Positions 31,773 through 39,870 of a DNA stretch of 64,000 nt are shown piece after piece. A model generated the notes under the pieces. That model was not told where the DNA came from and did no database searches. It saw nothing but the letters and a program-made list of their open reading frames with translations. The stretch comes from Chloroflexota bacterium (GTDB taxonomy: Bacteria > Chloroflexota > Dehalococcoidia > Lucifugimonadales > Lucifugimonadaceae): contig JAJCYY010000113.1 of the NCBI GenBank assembly GCA_029262735.1, forward strand, positions 1-64,000, in the 5' to 3' direction. Each line of letters opens with the position of its first letter. Positions within the stretch are counted from its first letter, which is position 1. The position numbers were made by a program, and so were the translations under genes.

Positions 31773-33323
31773 ATGCTTGCAAAGACAAAAACTTGCGCCA
31801 TTGTCGGGCTCGACGGGACCGTCGTGGACGTCGAGGCGGACATCTCACCGGGGCTACCTGCGTTTCATGTCGTTGGCCTGCCAGACGCCGCGGTCCAGGA
31901 GTCAAGGGAGCGGGTTCGTTCCGCCATCCGCAACTCAGGCACCGAGTTTCCCATGCGGCGTATCACCGTGAGTCTGGCTCCGGCGGACCTGCGAAAGACC
32001 GGCCCCGCATATGACCTGCCGATAGCGATGGGGCTGCTAATGAGTTCCGGGCAGGTGCCGGACACGCTGGCCGGGTCGTTGCTGTTGGGAGAGTTGGCGC
32101 TGAAGGGGTCGCTGAGACCGACCCAGGGCATGCTGGCAATGGTTGCGGTCGGGAAAGCGGCCGGGGTGAAGACCGTCTATGTTCCTGCGATGAACGCCCG
32201 CGAGGCCGCGCTTGTGCATGGCATGGAGGTGATGCCTGTCGATTCACTGGCGCAGCTGGTGTCCCACGCACGAGGCACTTCGACGATCAGGCCGTTCGAC
32301 GGGAAAGCCCCTCCGGCTGGTGGCGCAGAAGATGTCGCGACCGGTCGGATCAAAGATACGGGCCGCTGGCCTGACCTGGCCGATGTGCGGGGTCAGGAGC
32401 ATGCGAAGCGGGGAATGGAGGTAGCAGCAGCCGGTGGGCACAATCTGCTGATGACGGGTCCGCCTGGCTCCGGTAAGACTCTCCTCGCTCGCTCACTGCC
32501 GTCAATCCTGCCCGAGATGTCGGTTGACGAGGCGCTGGACGTCACGAAGATCTACTCTGTGGCCGGGCTTTTGCCAGCAGGTAGTCCGCTGGTCGAAAGG
32601 CGGCCGTTCAGGTCGCCGCACTACACGATTTCTAACGCGGGCCTTGTTGGCGGCGGAGCTATCCCGCGCCCCGGCGAGATCACCTTGAGCCACCGCGGTG
32701 TGTTGTTCCTGGATGAGTTGCCCGAGTTCGGCCACACCGCTCTGGAGGTGTTGCGACAGCCGTTGGAGGATAGAGTCGTGACGATCAGCAGGGCGCAGGG
32801 AACGGTTACCTTCCCTGCGAATTTCATGATGGTCGGGGCGATGAACCCGTGCCCGTGCGGCTTCTTCGGCGACTCACAAAAGGCGTGCTCCTGTGCGCTT
32901 TCCGGTGTTTCCCGCTATCAACGCCGGATCTCGGGCCCGCTCATGGACAGGATGGACATCTTCGTTGATGTGCCTCGAGTTGAGTACGAGAAGCTTGTGG
33001 AGCCGGCGGTTGCAGAGTCGTCTGCTGATGTGCGCGCCAGAATAAATACGGCACGCTCGATCCAGTGGGAAAGGTTCGGTGAGAAGACTTCGCTGACCAC
33101 GAACTCGGATATGGGCTCGACGGAGGTGTGGGACCACTGCCAGCTTGAGGGCTCGGCAAAGTCGCTGCTCCAGATGGCGATGAGCCAGCTCTCCCTTTCC
33201 GCCCGCGGGTTTCACAGGGTCCTGAAGGTATCAAGAACCATCGCCGATCTGGCAGGCTCCGATGTCATAAAGACCTCGCATCTCGCAGAGGCGCTGCAGT
33301 ACAGGCCGAGACCGGTTTTGTAG
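31773..33323 (+). CDS. ComM/YifB family magnesium-chelatase-like AAA ATPase
   Basis: This is a YifB/ComM-type protein of 516 residues, known to help integrate foreign DNA during natural transformation by promoting branch migration. It has an N-terminal Lon-like/ChlI domain (KTKTCAIVGLDG..., residues 1-165), then an AAA core with Walker A G229-P-P-G-S-G-K-T, the Walker B region in VLFLDELPEF, and the family's zinc-like NPCPCGFFGD near 356. The C-terminal Mg_chelatase_C segment has FHRVLKVSRTIADL. The start is ATG at 31773. It is a single gene, convergent with nothing close by. Confidence 0.92.
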   Translation: MLAKTKTCAIVGLDGTVVDVEADISPGLPAFHVVGLPDAAVQESRERVRSAIRNSGTEFPMRRITVSLAPADLRKTGPAYDLPIAMGLLMSSGQVPDTLAGSLLLGELALKGSLRPTQGMLAMVAVGKAAGVKTVYVPAMNAREAALVHGMEVMPVDSLAQLVSHARGTSTIRPFDGKAPPAGGAEDVATGRIKDTGRWPDLADVRGQEHAKRGMEVAAAGGHNLLMTGPPGSGKTLLARSLPSILPEMSVDEALDVTKIYSVAGLLPAGSPLVERRPFRSPHYTISNAGLVGGGAIPRPGEITLSHRGVLFLDELPEFGHTALEVLRQPLEDRVVTISRAQGTVTFPANFMMVGAMNPCPCGFFGDSQKACSCALSGVSRYQRRISGPLMDRMDIFVDVPRVEYEKLVEPAVAESSADVRARINTARSIQWERFGEKTSLTTNSDMGSTEVWDHCQLEGSAKSLLQMAMSQLSLSARGFHRVLKVSRTIADLAGSDVIKTSHLAEALQYRPRPVL

Positions 33324-33403
33324 TTTATTTTTCCGGATGTGGCTTGATCTCCTGAATGTGAGAGGATCGGCTGCCGGACGATTGTCTGTAAGATTGCTGG
33401 TAC

Positions 33404-34042
33404 ATGAGCCTTGAGAATCTCTTTACTCGGCCCGATGCTTGGTCCGGTGGTTATTTCATCCTCGCGATGGAACTCGGGCCTCGATCGGACGCAAACTTAC
33501 GGACCGCGACCATTGCCTTGTGGGGGCACGCGTCATTTGAAGGTTGCTTTGTAAGCAGAGAAGCTGAGCCGAGAGATCAATCGGTGATTTCGGCAGATCA
33601 GAGCGACGACAATCTTGGAGAATCTCTTTATGGGATAGCGACTACTCCAAACGGACATGAAATCCCGTGTGCTTCGTTTACTGTGAGGTACGATGCGGAG
33701 GATTCGAAGCCGGCTGCCGATTGGCTAAAACTAGCGCTACCGATGGGGGGCCTTGAGATCGCGTATCCAGTAGGCGCGTATCCGTTCGGTACCGCTGTAA
33801 CCAACGAGTGGCTGAGCGAAGTCAACGATTGGCTTGGCAAGATCGGGACTCACGTTTACGAGCATGTTCGGTTCTTGTTTGGAATCATTGGTCATGAAGT
33901 CCCAGTTTCAGACGAATCTGCAAGCTGGATCGCCGAACACGGAATACCGAAAAGTTCGTGGGACAGCTACCTGATCCCCCAGGAAGAAGGTCTCCAACGC
34001 TTCCTAGCTGTCGAGCACGCACCAACGGATGACCTGAAATGA
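33404..34042 (+). CDS. Unknown protein
   Basis: I do not recognise this 212-residue soluble protein. It has a first part rich in beta-strand patterns (GGYFILAMELG, TIALWGHASFEGCFVS), a middle with WLKLALPMGGLEIAYPVGAYPFG, and a C-terminal helical part (WLSEVNDWLGKIGTHVYEHVRF). There is no signal peptide, membrane segment or Cys cluster. Codon use seems somewhat lower in GC at third positions than in its neighbours, which could point to transfer. It lies 80 bases after comM on the same strand. Confidence 0.65.
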   Translation: MSLENLFTRPDAWSGGYFILAMELGPRSDANLRTATIALWGHASFEGCFVSREAEPRDQSVISADQSDDNLGESLYGIATTPNGHEIPCASFTVRYDAEDSKPAADWLKLALPMGGLEIAYPVGAYPFGTAVTNEWLSEVNDWLGKIGTHVYEHVRFLFGIIGHEVPVSDESASWIAEHGIPKSSWDSYLIPQEEGLQRFLAVEHAPTDDLK

Positions 34043-34086
34043 TCTAGCCTCTGCGGTGCTTCGGCGCTAGTTTCGCTCCATGACCG

Positions 34087-34704
34087 CTAAATCGCAGCAT
34101 CGCTCAGCGGCGCCGTACTGAACACCACGCTGAATGCACGGCAGTAGATCATCACCGCATTGTGATCACCGATAGCCACGTCGGCGGGGATGTCGTAGTT
34201 CTGGTTTCCGCGGTTTCCCTTCAGTCGGCCGAGTTCAACATATCCCTGGCTCTTGTCCTTACCTTCAGGGTCCACCATGAGCAACACGAAAAGATCAGGT
34301 CCGTTCGTTACATCCAGATCTTCAAGCCTGAGAACCTGACTTCCGTCGTCAATCGTGTAAATCGTCGCCGTGCCCGAGCCCCGGTGTACGCGGTCCTCAT
34401 CCCTGAAAGAGCCCGACTTCAGGGCGACCGTCGAGGTCTCGAGCATTGCCGGGGTCATACCGTCTGCTGCTGCGACGTTTTCCTCTGCCGCCTCATCCAT
34501 CACGGTCTCGGCTTCGGCGCGGGTCATCGAATCGGGAATCACGGCGCTGACAGTCCTGGGAAACTCCTCGTCAACCGTCTTGTTCAGGAACAGCGGAGAG
34601 CCCAGCCACCATCCGAAAGCAATCACCGGCACGGCGGCAATCAGTACCGCCCCGGTCACAATCTTTCGTGGCTTTGTAGCGATCAGCCACCTGAAAAGTC
34701 TCAT
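34087..34704 (-). CDS. DM13-domain membrane-anchored protein
   Basis: This 205-residue protein has an N-terminal membrane anchor (about 14-35) and an extracytoplasmic DM13 domain at about 95-200. The match rests on LKSGSFRDEDRVHRGSGTATIY, LDVTNGPDLFVLL, and VMIYCRAFSVVFSTA at the end. DM13 domains are predicted to bind a redox cofactor or metal through the Cys near the end, as in tracheal/placental extracellular proteins. I chose ATG at 34704, since GGAGGG lies 7 bases upstream. An upstream start at 34740 is weaker. Its partners are unknown. It diverges from the RNase D gene. Confidence 0.85.
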   Translation of the reverse strand: MRLFRWLIATKPRKIVTGAVLIAAVPVIAFGWWLGSPLFLNKTVDEEFPRTVSAVIPDSMTRAEAETVMDEAAEENVAAADGMTPAMLETSTVALKSGSFRDEDRVHRGSGTATIYTIDDGSQVLRLEDLDVTNGPDLFVLLMVDPEGKDKSQGYVELGRLKGNRGNQNYDIPADVAIGDHNAVMIYCRAFSVVFSTAPLSDAAI

Positions 34705-34968
34705 CTGTGTCCCTCCAAACGTTCCCTTGACCGCATCCAAACCCGGCCTCGCACCGGCTAAACCGACAGATCAGTATCGGTCACCAGCCACTCGACCGGT
34801 TTTCACGCCGGTAGTCCGGCAGAATGCAAGTCAGCAATTCACATCACTTCGAGTCCCGCCGATGCTTCCTACTACGACTCCGAAAATCGAACTGGTTGGC
34901 CCTATATCTTACGGTCATGTGAACTCTCACACCCCGGAGTCTTTCAACAGGTAACGATCCGGCCCCTG

Positions 34969-35038
34969 CTTCTGACGATTGGAAACCGCAGAATCGCTTC
35001 TGGCGATTGGAAACCGCAGATTCGCATCTGACGATTTG
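34969..35038. repeat. Two-and-a-half copies of a 28-base tandem repeat before RNase D
   Basis: The unit CTTCTGACGATTGGAAACCG CAGAATCG occurs at 34969-34996 and again, with two changes, at 34997-35024. A third partial copy (CATCTGACGATTTG) runs to 35038. It ends 33 bases before the ATG of the RNase D gene. It may be a binding-site array or simple slippage. Confidence 0.75.
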
Positions 35039-35070
35039 TGACCGTGCCGCATCACCGGTATAACTATCCC

Positions 35071-36225
35071 ATGCTGATCACATCCTCCGACGAACTGAAA
35101 GCTTTCTGCGAAAGTGTTTCAGACCATCCCTACATCACCGTCGACACTGAGTTCATCCGCGAACGGACCTACTGGCCGAAGCTCTGCCTCGTACAGGTCG
35201 CCGTTGAAGGCAAGGCCGCGGCAATCGACGCACTCGCCCCGGACATAGACCTGAATCCGCTATTCGACCTCATGCGGAACGAAAACATTCTTAAAGTATT
35301 CCACTCCCCAGGGCAGGACCTGAGCGTTTTCCACACCGTCATGCAGGATGTGCCGAGTCCAATCTTCGACACCCAGATTGCCGCAATGGTCAGTGGCTTC
35401 GGCGAGCAGCCCGCATACGCCACACTGGTGTACTCGCTGCTCGGGGAACAGGTGGACAAAGCGTCGCAAATGACCGACTGGGCACGCCGTCCACTGACGG
35501 AAAGGCAGATCAAGTATGCGCTTTCGGATGTGACGCACCTCGTCAAGGTCTATGAGCTGCTCCGCGAAAAACTGGAAGCCACCGGTCGCACAAAATGGGT
35601 CGAGCAAGAGCTAGAGACGTTGGTCGAACCGTCCAGCTACGTCTCGGACCCCGATGAACAGTGGAGACGAGTGCGCATCCGCAGGCCAACCAGCAAGGCG
35701 CTGGCTGTGCTGCGGGAGATCACCAGGTGGCGTGAGAACGTGGCGCAGGAGCGGGATCGGCCGAGAGCGTGGATCATCAAGGACGAGTCGCTGGCTGAGA
35801 TCGCAGCGACACAACCCGCGTCCGTCGACCAGCTAGAGCGCGTCCGCGGGGTCACATCGAAGTTCGCTGAGGGACGAGATGGGCGCGACATCCTGGCTGC
35901 GGTCGACCGTGCTCTAGAGTCACCTCAGTCTGAATGGCCCGAGGTCGCAAGGCGCAACGGAAAGCCCGACATCTCGGACACCCTGGTCGCCCTGTTGCAG
36001 GCATTGCTCAAGATCTGCGCAGATGAGAACGATGTGGCGACCGGCATCGTTGCCAACCGGCGTGAGTTGGAGGCGATTGCAACCAACGATCAGGCCGATG
36101 TGAGGGCGATGAAGGGCTGGCGGCGAGAAGTTTTCGGCGACGATGCGCTGCGACTGAAGCACGGAAAGCTGGCGATCACCAGCAACGGCGCAGATGCAAT
36201 AGCAGTCAGCATGAACGGCCACTAG
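35071..36225 (+). CDS. rnd: Ribonuclease D
   Basis: This is a 3'-5' exoribonuclease that trims tRNA and other small RNA 3' ends. The exonuclease domain has D25 and E27 (VDTEFIR), D83 (GQDLSVF), and the DEDDy pattern Y149-A-L-S-D153. The HRDC domain follows at about 200-270 (RPRAWIIKDESLAEIA, QLERVRG). The length is 384 residues, near the Escherichia coli enzyme (375). An in-frame GTG at 35038 would add 11 residues, and homologues start with similar NYxM sequence, so the start is not settled. Confidence 0.9.
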   Translation: MLITSSDELKAFCESVSDHPYITVDTEFIRERTYWPKLCLVQVAVEGKAAAIDALAPDIDLNPLFDLMRNENILKVFHSPGQDLSVFHTVMQDVPSPIFDTQIAAMVSGFGEQPAYATLVYSLLGEQVDKASQMTDWARRPLTERQIKYALSDVTHLVKVYELLREKLEATGRTKWVEQELETLVEPSSYVSDPDEQWRRVRIRRPTSKALAVLREITRWRENVAQERDRPRAWIIKDESLAEIAATQPASVDQLERVRGVTSKFAEGRDGRDILAAVDRALESPQSEWPEVARRNGKPDISDTLVALLQALLKICADENDVATGIVANRRELEAIATNDQADVRAMKGWRREVFGDDALRLKHGKLAITSNGADAIAVSMNGH

Positions 36226-36261
36226 GCAGGTGGTGAGGCCGAGCTGGTCAACGGCTGCCTT

Positions 36262-36318
36262 TGTCATTCTGAACTCGACCCTCAGACACGCACGCGGGTT
36301 CCCGCGGTCGGGATGACA
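36262..36318. repeat. TGTCAT...ATGACA dispersed repeat element (short copy)
   Basis: The 57-base unit begins TGTCATTCTGAACTCGA and ends CCCGCGGTCGGGATGACA. The middle of the longer copies is missing. It lies between rnd and the thiolase gene. Confidence 0.65.
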
Positions 36319-36427
36319 CAACTGACCACTGCGACGACCGATCCCGCTCTGTACACAAACACCACCTTCCCACATCGTATACTCAGTTCACGTAGCAGCT
36401 AACTGACCAGCCCAGGATCTCAACTAA

Positions 36428-37624
36428 ATGGCAACTGCACTCAAGTCCGATGTATTCATCGCCGGCGCGGCACGCACCCCAACTGGCAAGTTCGGCGGCG
36501 GCCTCTCCACCACTCCTGCCACCAGCCTCGGCGCCACGGCGCTTGCAGCCGCCATCGACCGCTCCGGCGTTGGCGCGGACGAGATTGAGTACACGATCAT
36601 GGGCAACATGCTCTCCGCCGGGCTCGGCCAGACGCCAGCGCGACAGGCCTCTATCGCCGCAGGCATTCCAGAGACCACCTCGGCGCTGACCATCAACAAG
36701 GCGTGCGCGTCCGGCCTGCAGTCTGTCATCCTCGCATCGCAGTCCATACAGTTGGAAGAGACCGACGCAGTGGCTGCCGGAGGCATGGAGAACATGAGCC
36801 TCGCGCCGCACCTGCTCATGAACAGCCGGACCGGCCAGCGGCTCGGCGATGTGAACCTCACAGACTCGATGATCCACGACGGCCTGTGGTGTCCGTTTGA
36901 GAACCGCCATATGGGCAGCTCCGCCGAGGCGATCAATGACAAGTATGGTATCGGCCGGGAGCGTCAGGACCGCTTCGCCGAGCGCAGCAATCGTCTCGCC
37001 TCATCGTCAACGGCCGAAGGTTGGTTCAAAGACGAAATCGTGCCGGTCAGCGTCGAAGGTCGACGCGGCGCGGTGACTCTTGTCGAGACGGATGAAGGCC
37101 CACGGCCGGACACATCCTTCGAAAAGCTCTCCGCCTTGCGTCCTGCCTTCTCTCCGGGCGAGACCGTGACGGCGGGTAACTCTTCGCAGATCAGCGATGG
37201 CGGTGCAGCGGTTGTCGTCATCTCAGAACGAAAAGCAGCTGAGTCCGGTGTAGACACGCTGGGTCGAATATCCGGCTATGCGCACGCTGCCAACGAACCG
37301 GGAATGCTGTTCGACGCACCGAGACTGGCGGTTGCGAAGCTACTGGAGAGCACGGGCGAATCGTTGGAGGATTTCGACCTGATCGAGGTGAACGAGGCGT
37401 TTGCCGCGCAGGTGCTGGCAAACGGCGACGCCCTCGGCTGGGATCCCGAGCGAGTCAACACGCGGGGCGGGGCGGTCGCTCTCGGCCATCCGATAGGCGC
37501 AAGCGGCGCAAGAATCCTCGTAACGTTGCTCTATGGCCTGAGGCGCGTCGCAGGCCGCAAGGGTCTCGCCGTAATATGTCACGGCGGCGGCGGTGCCGTC
37601 GCAATGAGCATAGAGGCGGCCTAG
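36428..37624 (+). CDS. Acetyl-CoA acetyltransferase / thiolase
   Basis: This is a thiolase of the biosynthetic-degradative family, condensing or cleaving acyl-CoA. The nucleophilic Cys93 lies in NKACASGLQSV, the activating His in GHPIGASGARI, and the second catalytic Cys in VICHGGGGA at the C-terminus. The length is 398 residues, typical. AGGATC precedes the ATG. No other beta-oxidation gene is next to it. It may feed PHB, isoprenoid or fatty-acid oxidation routes. Its terminator is at 37772-37794. Confidence 0.92.
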   Translation: MATALKSDVFIAGAARTPTGKFGGGLSTTPATSLGATALAAAIDRSGVGADEIEYTIMGNMLSAGLGQTPARQASIAAGIPETTSALTINKACASGLQSVILASQSIQLEETDAVAAGGMENMSLAPHLLMNSRTGQRLGDVNLTDSMIHDGLWCPFENRHMGSSAEAINDKYGIGRERQDRFAERSNRLASSSTAEGWFKDEIVPVSVEGRRGAVTLVETDEGPRPDTSFEKLSALRPAFSPGETVTAGNSSQISDGGAAVVVISERKAAESGVDTLGRISGYAHAANEPGMLFDAPRLAVAKLLESTGESLEDFDLIEVNEAFAAQVLANGDALGWDPERVNTRGGAVALGHPIGASGARILVTLLYGLRRVAGRKGLAVICHGGGGAVAMSIEAA

Positions 37625-37628
37625 TGTC

Positions 37629-37680
37629 TGTCATCCCGACCGCGGGGTACCCGCTTGAGCGGGTCGCAGGGATCTTACCG
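37629..37680. repeat. TGTCAT-family repeat half with ACCCGCT hairpin
   Basis: TGTCATCCCGACCGCGGGGT continues into ACCCGCT-TG-AGCGGGT (37649-37664, a perfect 7-bp hairpin) and ends GGGATCTTACCG. It follows the thiolase stop codon by 5 bases. Confidence 0.65.
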
Positions 37681-37732
37681 TCCAGATGAGAATGCCTGAG
37701 AAACTTTTAATCAAGTCGGTGTTGTTCTGGTC

Positions 37733-37770
37733 CTCTCTCCCTTTGTGGGAGAGAGTTAGAGAGAGGGGGA
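37733..37770. repeat. CTCTCTCC...GAGAGAG repeat
   Basis: CCTCTCTCCC and the following AGAGTTAGAGAGAGG match the copy at 28650-28688. It falls between the two TGTCAT elements after the thiolase. Confidence 0.5.
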
Positions 37771-37771
37771 T

Positions 37772-37794
37772 GTCGGCCTTGGGCCGACGTTTTT
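37772..37794 (+). terminator. Rho-independent terminator after the thiolase
   Basis: GTCGGCC (37772-37778), loop TTG, GGCCGAC (37782-37788), then GTTTTT. This is a compact, canonical terminator embedded among repeats. Confidence 0.8.
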
Positions 37795-37872
37795 GTCATT
37801 CTGAACTCGATTCAGAATCTCCCGTTGACCTCACAATGCCGGTTAGATTCCTCTGTTTCAGTCGGGATGACA
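37794..37872. repeat. TGTCAT...ATGACA dispersed repeat element
   Basis: The 79-base unit starts TGTCATTCTGAACTCGATTC, with an internal TTCTGAA/TTCAGAA hairpin, and ends TTCAGTCGGGATGACA. It closely matches 15474-15569 and, reversed, 49986-50064. Confidence 0.7.
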
Positions 37873-37881
37873 AAGCCCTTT

Positions 37882-37932
37882 CACCCTCTCCCTATTGTCC
37901 TGCGCCTATAGGCACCCTTTTGAAGGAGAGGG
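37882..37932. repeat. CACCCTCTCC...GGAGAG repeat following the TGTCAT element
   Basis: This is the second copy of the segment at 28852-28900: CACCCTCTCC, TTGTCCTGCGCCTATAGGCACCC, then AAGGAGAGG. It again starts about 10 bases after a GATGACA end. Confidence 0.6.
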
Positions 37933-38015
37933 GTATACACAGAGCCAATCAAGCCCGGTATGACAAAATTTCCACCACGGTCCGGCCGCAACTATCCCCA
38001 ACCTCAAGGTGAATC

Positions 38016-38540
38016 ATGGCTTCCGCTGATGACCAGAACGAGAATCCCATCGGCGGCGCGCCCGGTCTGAGCGTCCTCGAACGCCGCCGCATAGAGGCTG
38101 CTGTTCTCGGACCGATGCTCAAGGCGTTCCAGGATCGGTTCGGCGAGCAGGCCACTCGTGAAACGGCGACAGGCGTCATCACCGAAATCGCCCGAAACCA
38201 GGGGGCTGAGATGGCGCAATTCCTTGGCGGCAACGACCTTGAAACCTTCGCCGCAAACAAGGACCCCTGGCGCAAGGGCGGAGCGCTCGACGTCGAGGAG
38301 CTGGAGCGCACGCCAACGGCCTACTCATTCAACGTCACGCGCTGCGGCTATGCTGACATGTACCGCAAGATGGGTCACGGTGACCTTGGCGACATCTTCT
38401 CCTGCACCCGTGACTTCGAATTCTCTACAGGATTCAACTCTAAGATTAAACTGGAGCGCACGCAGACCATCATGCAGGGCGCATCTTTCTGCGACTTCAG
38501 GTACACGCTGGAAGAACACGATCAAAAAGGCTCAGACTGA
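38016..38540 (+). CDS. L-2-amino-thiazoline-4-carboxylate hydrolase-like protein
   Basis: This 174-residue protein matches the ATC hydrolase family, whose Pseudomonas member (AtcC-type) opens the thiazoline ring on the way to L-cysteine. The match rests on RRRIEAAVLGPMLKAF near 28, VTRCGYADMYRKMG near 108, LGDIFSCTRDF, and the closing TQTIMQGASFCDFRY. Three Cys in these motifs are family-conserved in my reading. The family is broad and most members are uncharacterised, so the reaction is uncertain. It precedes the zinc-ribbon gene by 81 bases on the same strand. Confidence 0.82.
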   Translation: MASADDQNENPIGGAPGLSVLERRRIEAAVLGPMLKAFQDRFGEQATRETATGVITEIARNQGAEMAQFLGGNDLETFAANKDPWRKGGALDVEELERTPTAYSFNVTRCGYADMYRKMGHGDLGDIFSCTRDFEFSTGFNSKIKLERTQTIMQGASFCDFRYTLEEHDQKGSD

Positions 38541-38621
38541 TGCAAAACCAGAACAACCGGCAATTGCATCGAATACAGTAGTACAGAGCCCCGATATCAC
38601 CTGGATTGAGAAGGCACAGAT

Positions 38622-39086
38622 ATGACTACCGAACAGGAACAGCAGCAGACCATGAAGTGCATCGAGGATGGCACCGTTCTTGAGCCTTCTACGACCTCCG
38701 GGGAGCCGTCTATGCGGTGCCCGGTATGCAGCGGCGCATGGCTAACGGAAGAGGCTCTCCACGCCGTCGAAGACAAGTCTTTCGACGCTGAGATGGTGAA
38801 GGGGCAGTTGCGCTACGGTGAGCATCCAACAGAACACGCATGCCCGCACTGCTCCGAGAAGATGACGCGCTTCCGGTACCGCGGTCACAGCCTTGAGATC
38901 GAGGCCTGCCCGAACCACGCAGGCTACTGGCTGGACCACGGCGAAGATCGTCACATCAAGGACGCCCTGAAAGACCGCAAGCGAGGTCTGGAAAGGTCCG
39001 TCGGGGCCGAGCACGCCTGGAACAAGGCGCGTCGTGGGGGATCAACCTCAATCGTTGACCGAATCAAGTCACTGTTCGGCCGTTGA
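38622..39086 (+). CDS. TFIIB-type zinc-ribbon protein
   Basis: This 154-residue protein contains zf-TFIIB-like ribbons: C33-P-V-C36 with the SGAWL turn, C74-P-H-C77, and C96-P-N-H with GYWLDHGE. The paired pattern is typical of small bacterial zinc-ribbon proteins of unknown function. The C-terminal tail is basic (ALKDRKRGLER...DRIKSLFGR). There is no membrane segment. It may bind nucleic acid or act as a metal-handling adaptor; the family has no fixed role. It follows the ATC-hydrolase-like gene and could be in one operon with it. Confidence 0.85.
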   Translation: MTTEQEQQQTMKCIEDGTVLEPSTTSGEPSMRCPVCSGAWLTEEALHAVEDKSFDAEMVKGQLRYGEHPTEHACPHCSEKMTRFRYRGHSLEIEACPNHAGYWLDHGEDRHIKDALKDRKRGLERSVGAEHAWNKARRGGSTSIVDRIKSLFGR

Positions 39087-39217
39087 TCTAATCATCCGAG
39101 CTAGATAAACCCGTATTGGCCCGTACCAGTACGTTGCCCGCCACAGGTATGATGTAAGGACCAGTCGGCCGCCCGGCCATCGACTCGAGACTGCAACCAT
39201 CCGGCGAAACACGCACC

Positions 39218-39796
39218 ATGTTCGAAGCCAGTAACAAACGCGAAGCAAGCATTACCCTCTGCCTGTTCCCCCACCTGGGTGAGTTCATCGCGGTTGACAC
39301 CAGGAAAGACCTGCCCGACGGCCCCGCGGTGCATGTGATGTCTTTCGAAGATGTGTTCACTGACGACTTCCGCGCCCGCCTGGAAGCAGGATTTTCGTCC
39401 CTAATCCGCAAGCAAGATGTCGGACTGCTTGAGATGATCGGCCTGCCCCAAGAGGTCGAGACACTGGTGCGGGCCGAATCGATGAAGCGAGTGGTCAAGA
39501 TGCTCAATCACACCGCTGGAATCGCTTCGGCTGACATCGGCGGCGGAATCGGCGTCCTGTTCTTTGCCCGTAGCCTCCTCTCGATTCAGCAAGAGCAGCT
39601 GGAAGCCGCCATGGAGGAGCTCTTCGGACACCTGTTGAGTGATTCCCAGTTGACCAGGCTCCGTAAAGAGCTGGAGCGGCTGATCGCTGAGGAGCAGACC
39701 GAGGAAGGCACCATCAGGCAACGGGAAATGGCCCAGCTAATCACTGGTGAGCCCGGCTCGTTCGTCACGCTCTGGCAGAGCGGCGGGAACAACTAG
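39218..39796 (+). CDS. Unknown helical protein
   Basis: I do not recognise this 192-residue protein. The first 60 residues look beta-rich (ASITLCLFPHLGEFIAVDTR). The rest is mostly helical and highly charged, with heptad-like spacing in SLLSIQQEQLEAAMEELFGHLL and LRKELERLIAEEQTEEG, so a coiled-coil is possible. A glycine-rich ADIGGGIGVLFFARSL stretch breaks the helices near 103. There is no signal peptide. It lies between the zinc-ribbon and mscS genes on the same strand. Confidence 0.72.
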   Translation: MFEASNKREASITLCLFPHLGEFIAVDTRKDLPDGPAVHVMSFEDVFTDDFRARLEAGFSSLIRKQDVGLLEMIGLPQEVETLVRAESMKRVVKMLNHTAGIASADIGGGIGVLFFARSLLSIQQEQLEAAMEELFGHLLSDSQLTRLRKELERLIAEEQTEEGTIRQREMAQLITGEPGSFVTLWQSGGNN

Positions 39797-39870
39797 CCCG
39801 GTCTGTTCAGGCCGACCAATTGCCCGTTGACCACCTGCCCACTCCCTGAACGGCGATATACTCATTCGCC

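Noticed and set aside
34969-35038. CRISPR array
   Set aside because: The 28-base units are directly abutted with no spacers, there are fewer than three copies, and no cas gene is present.
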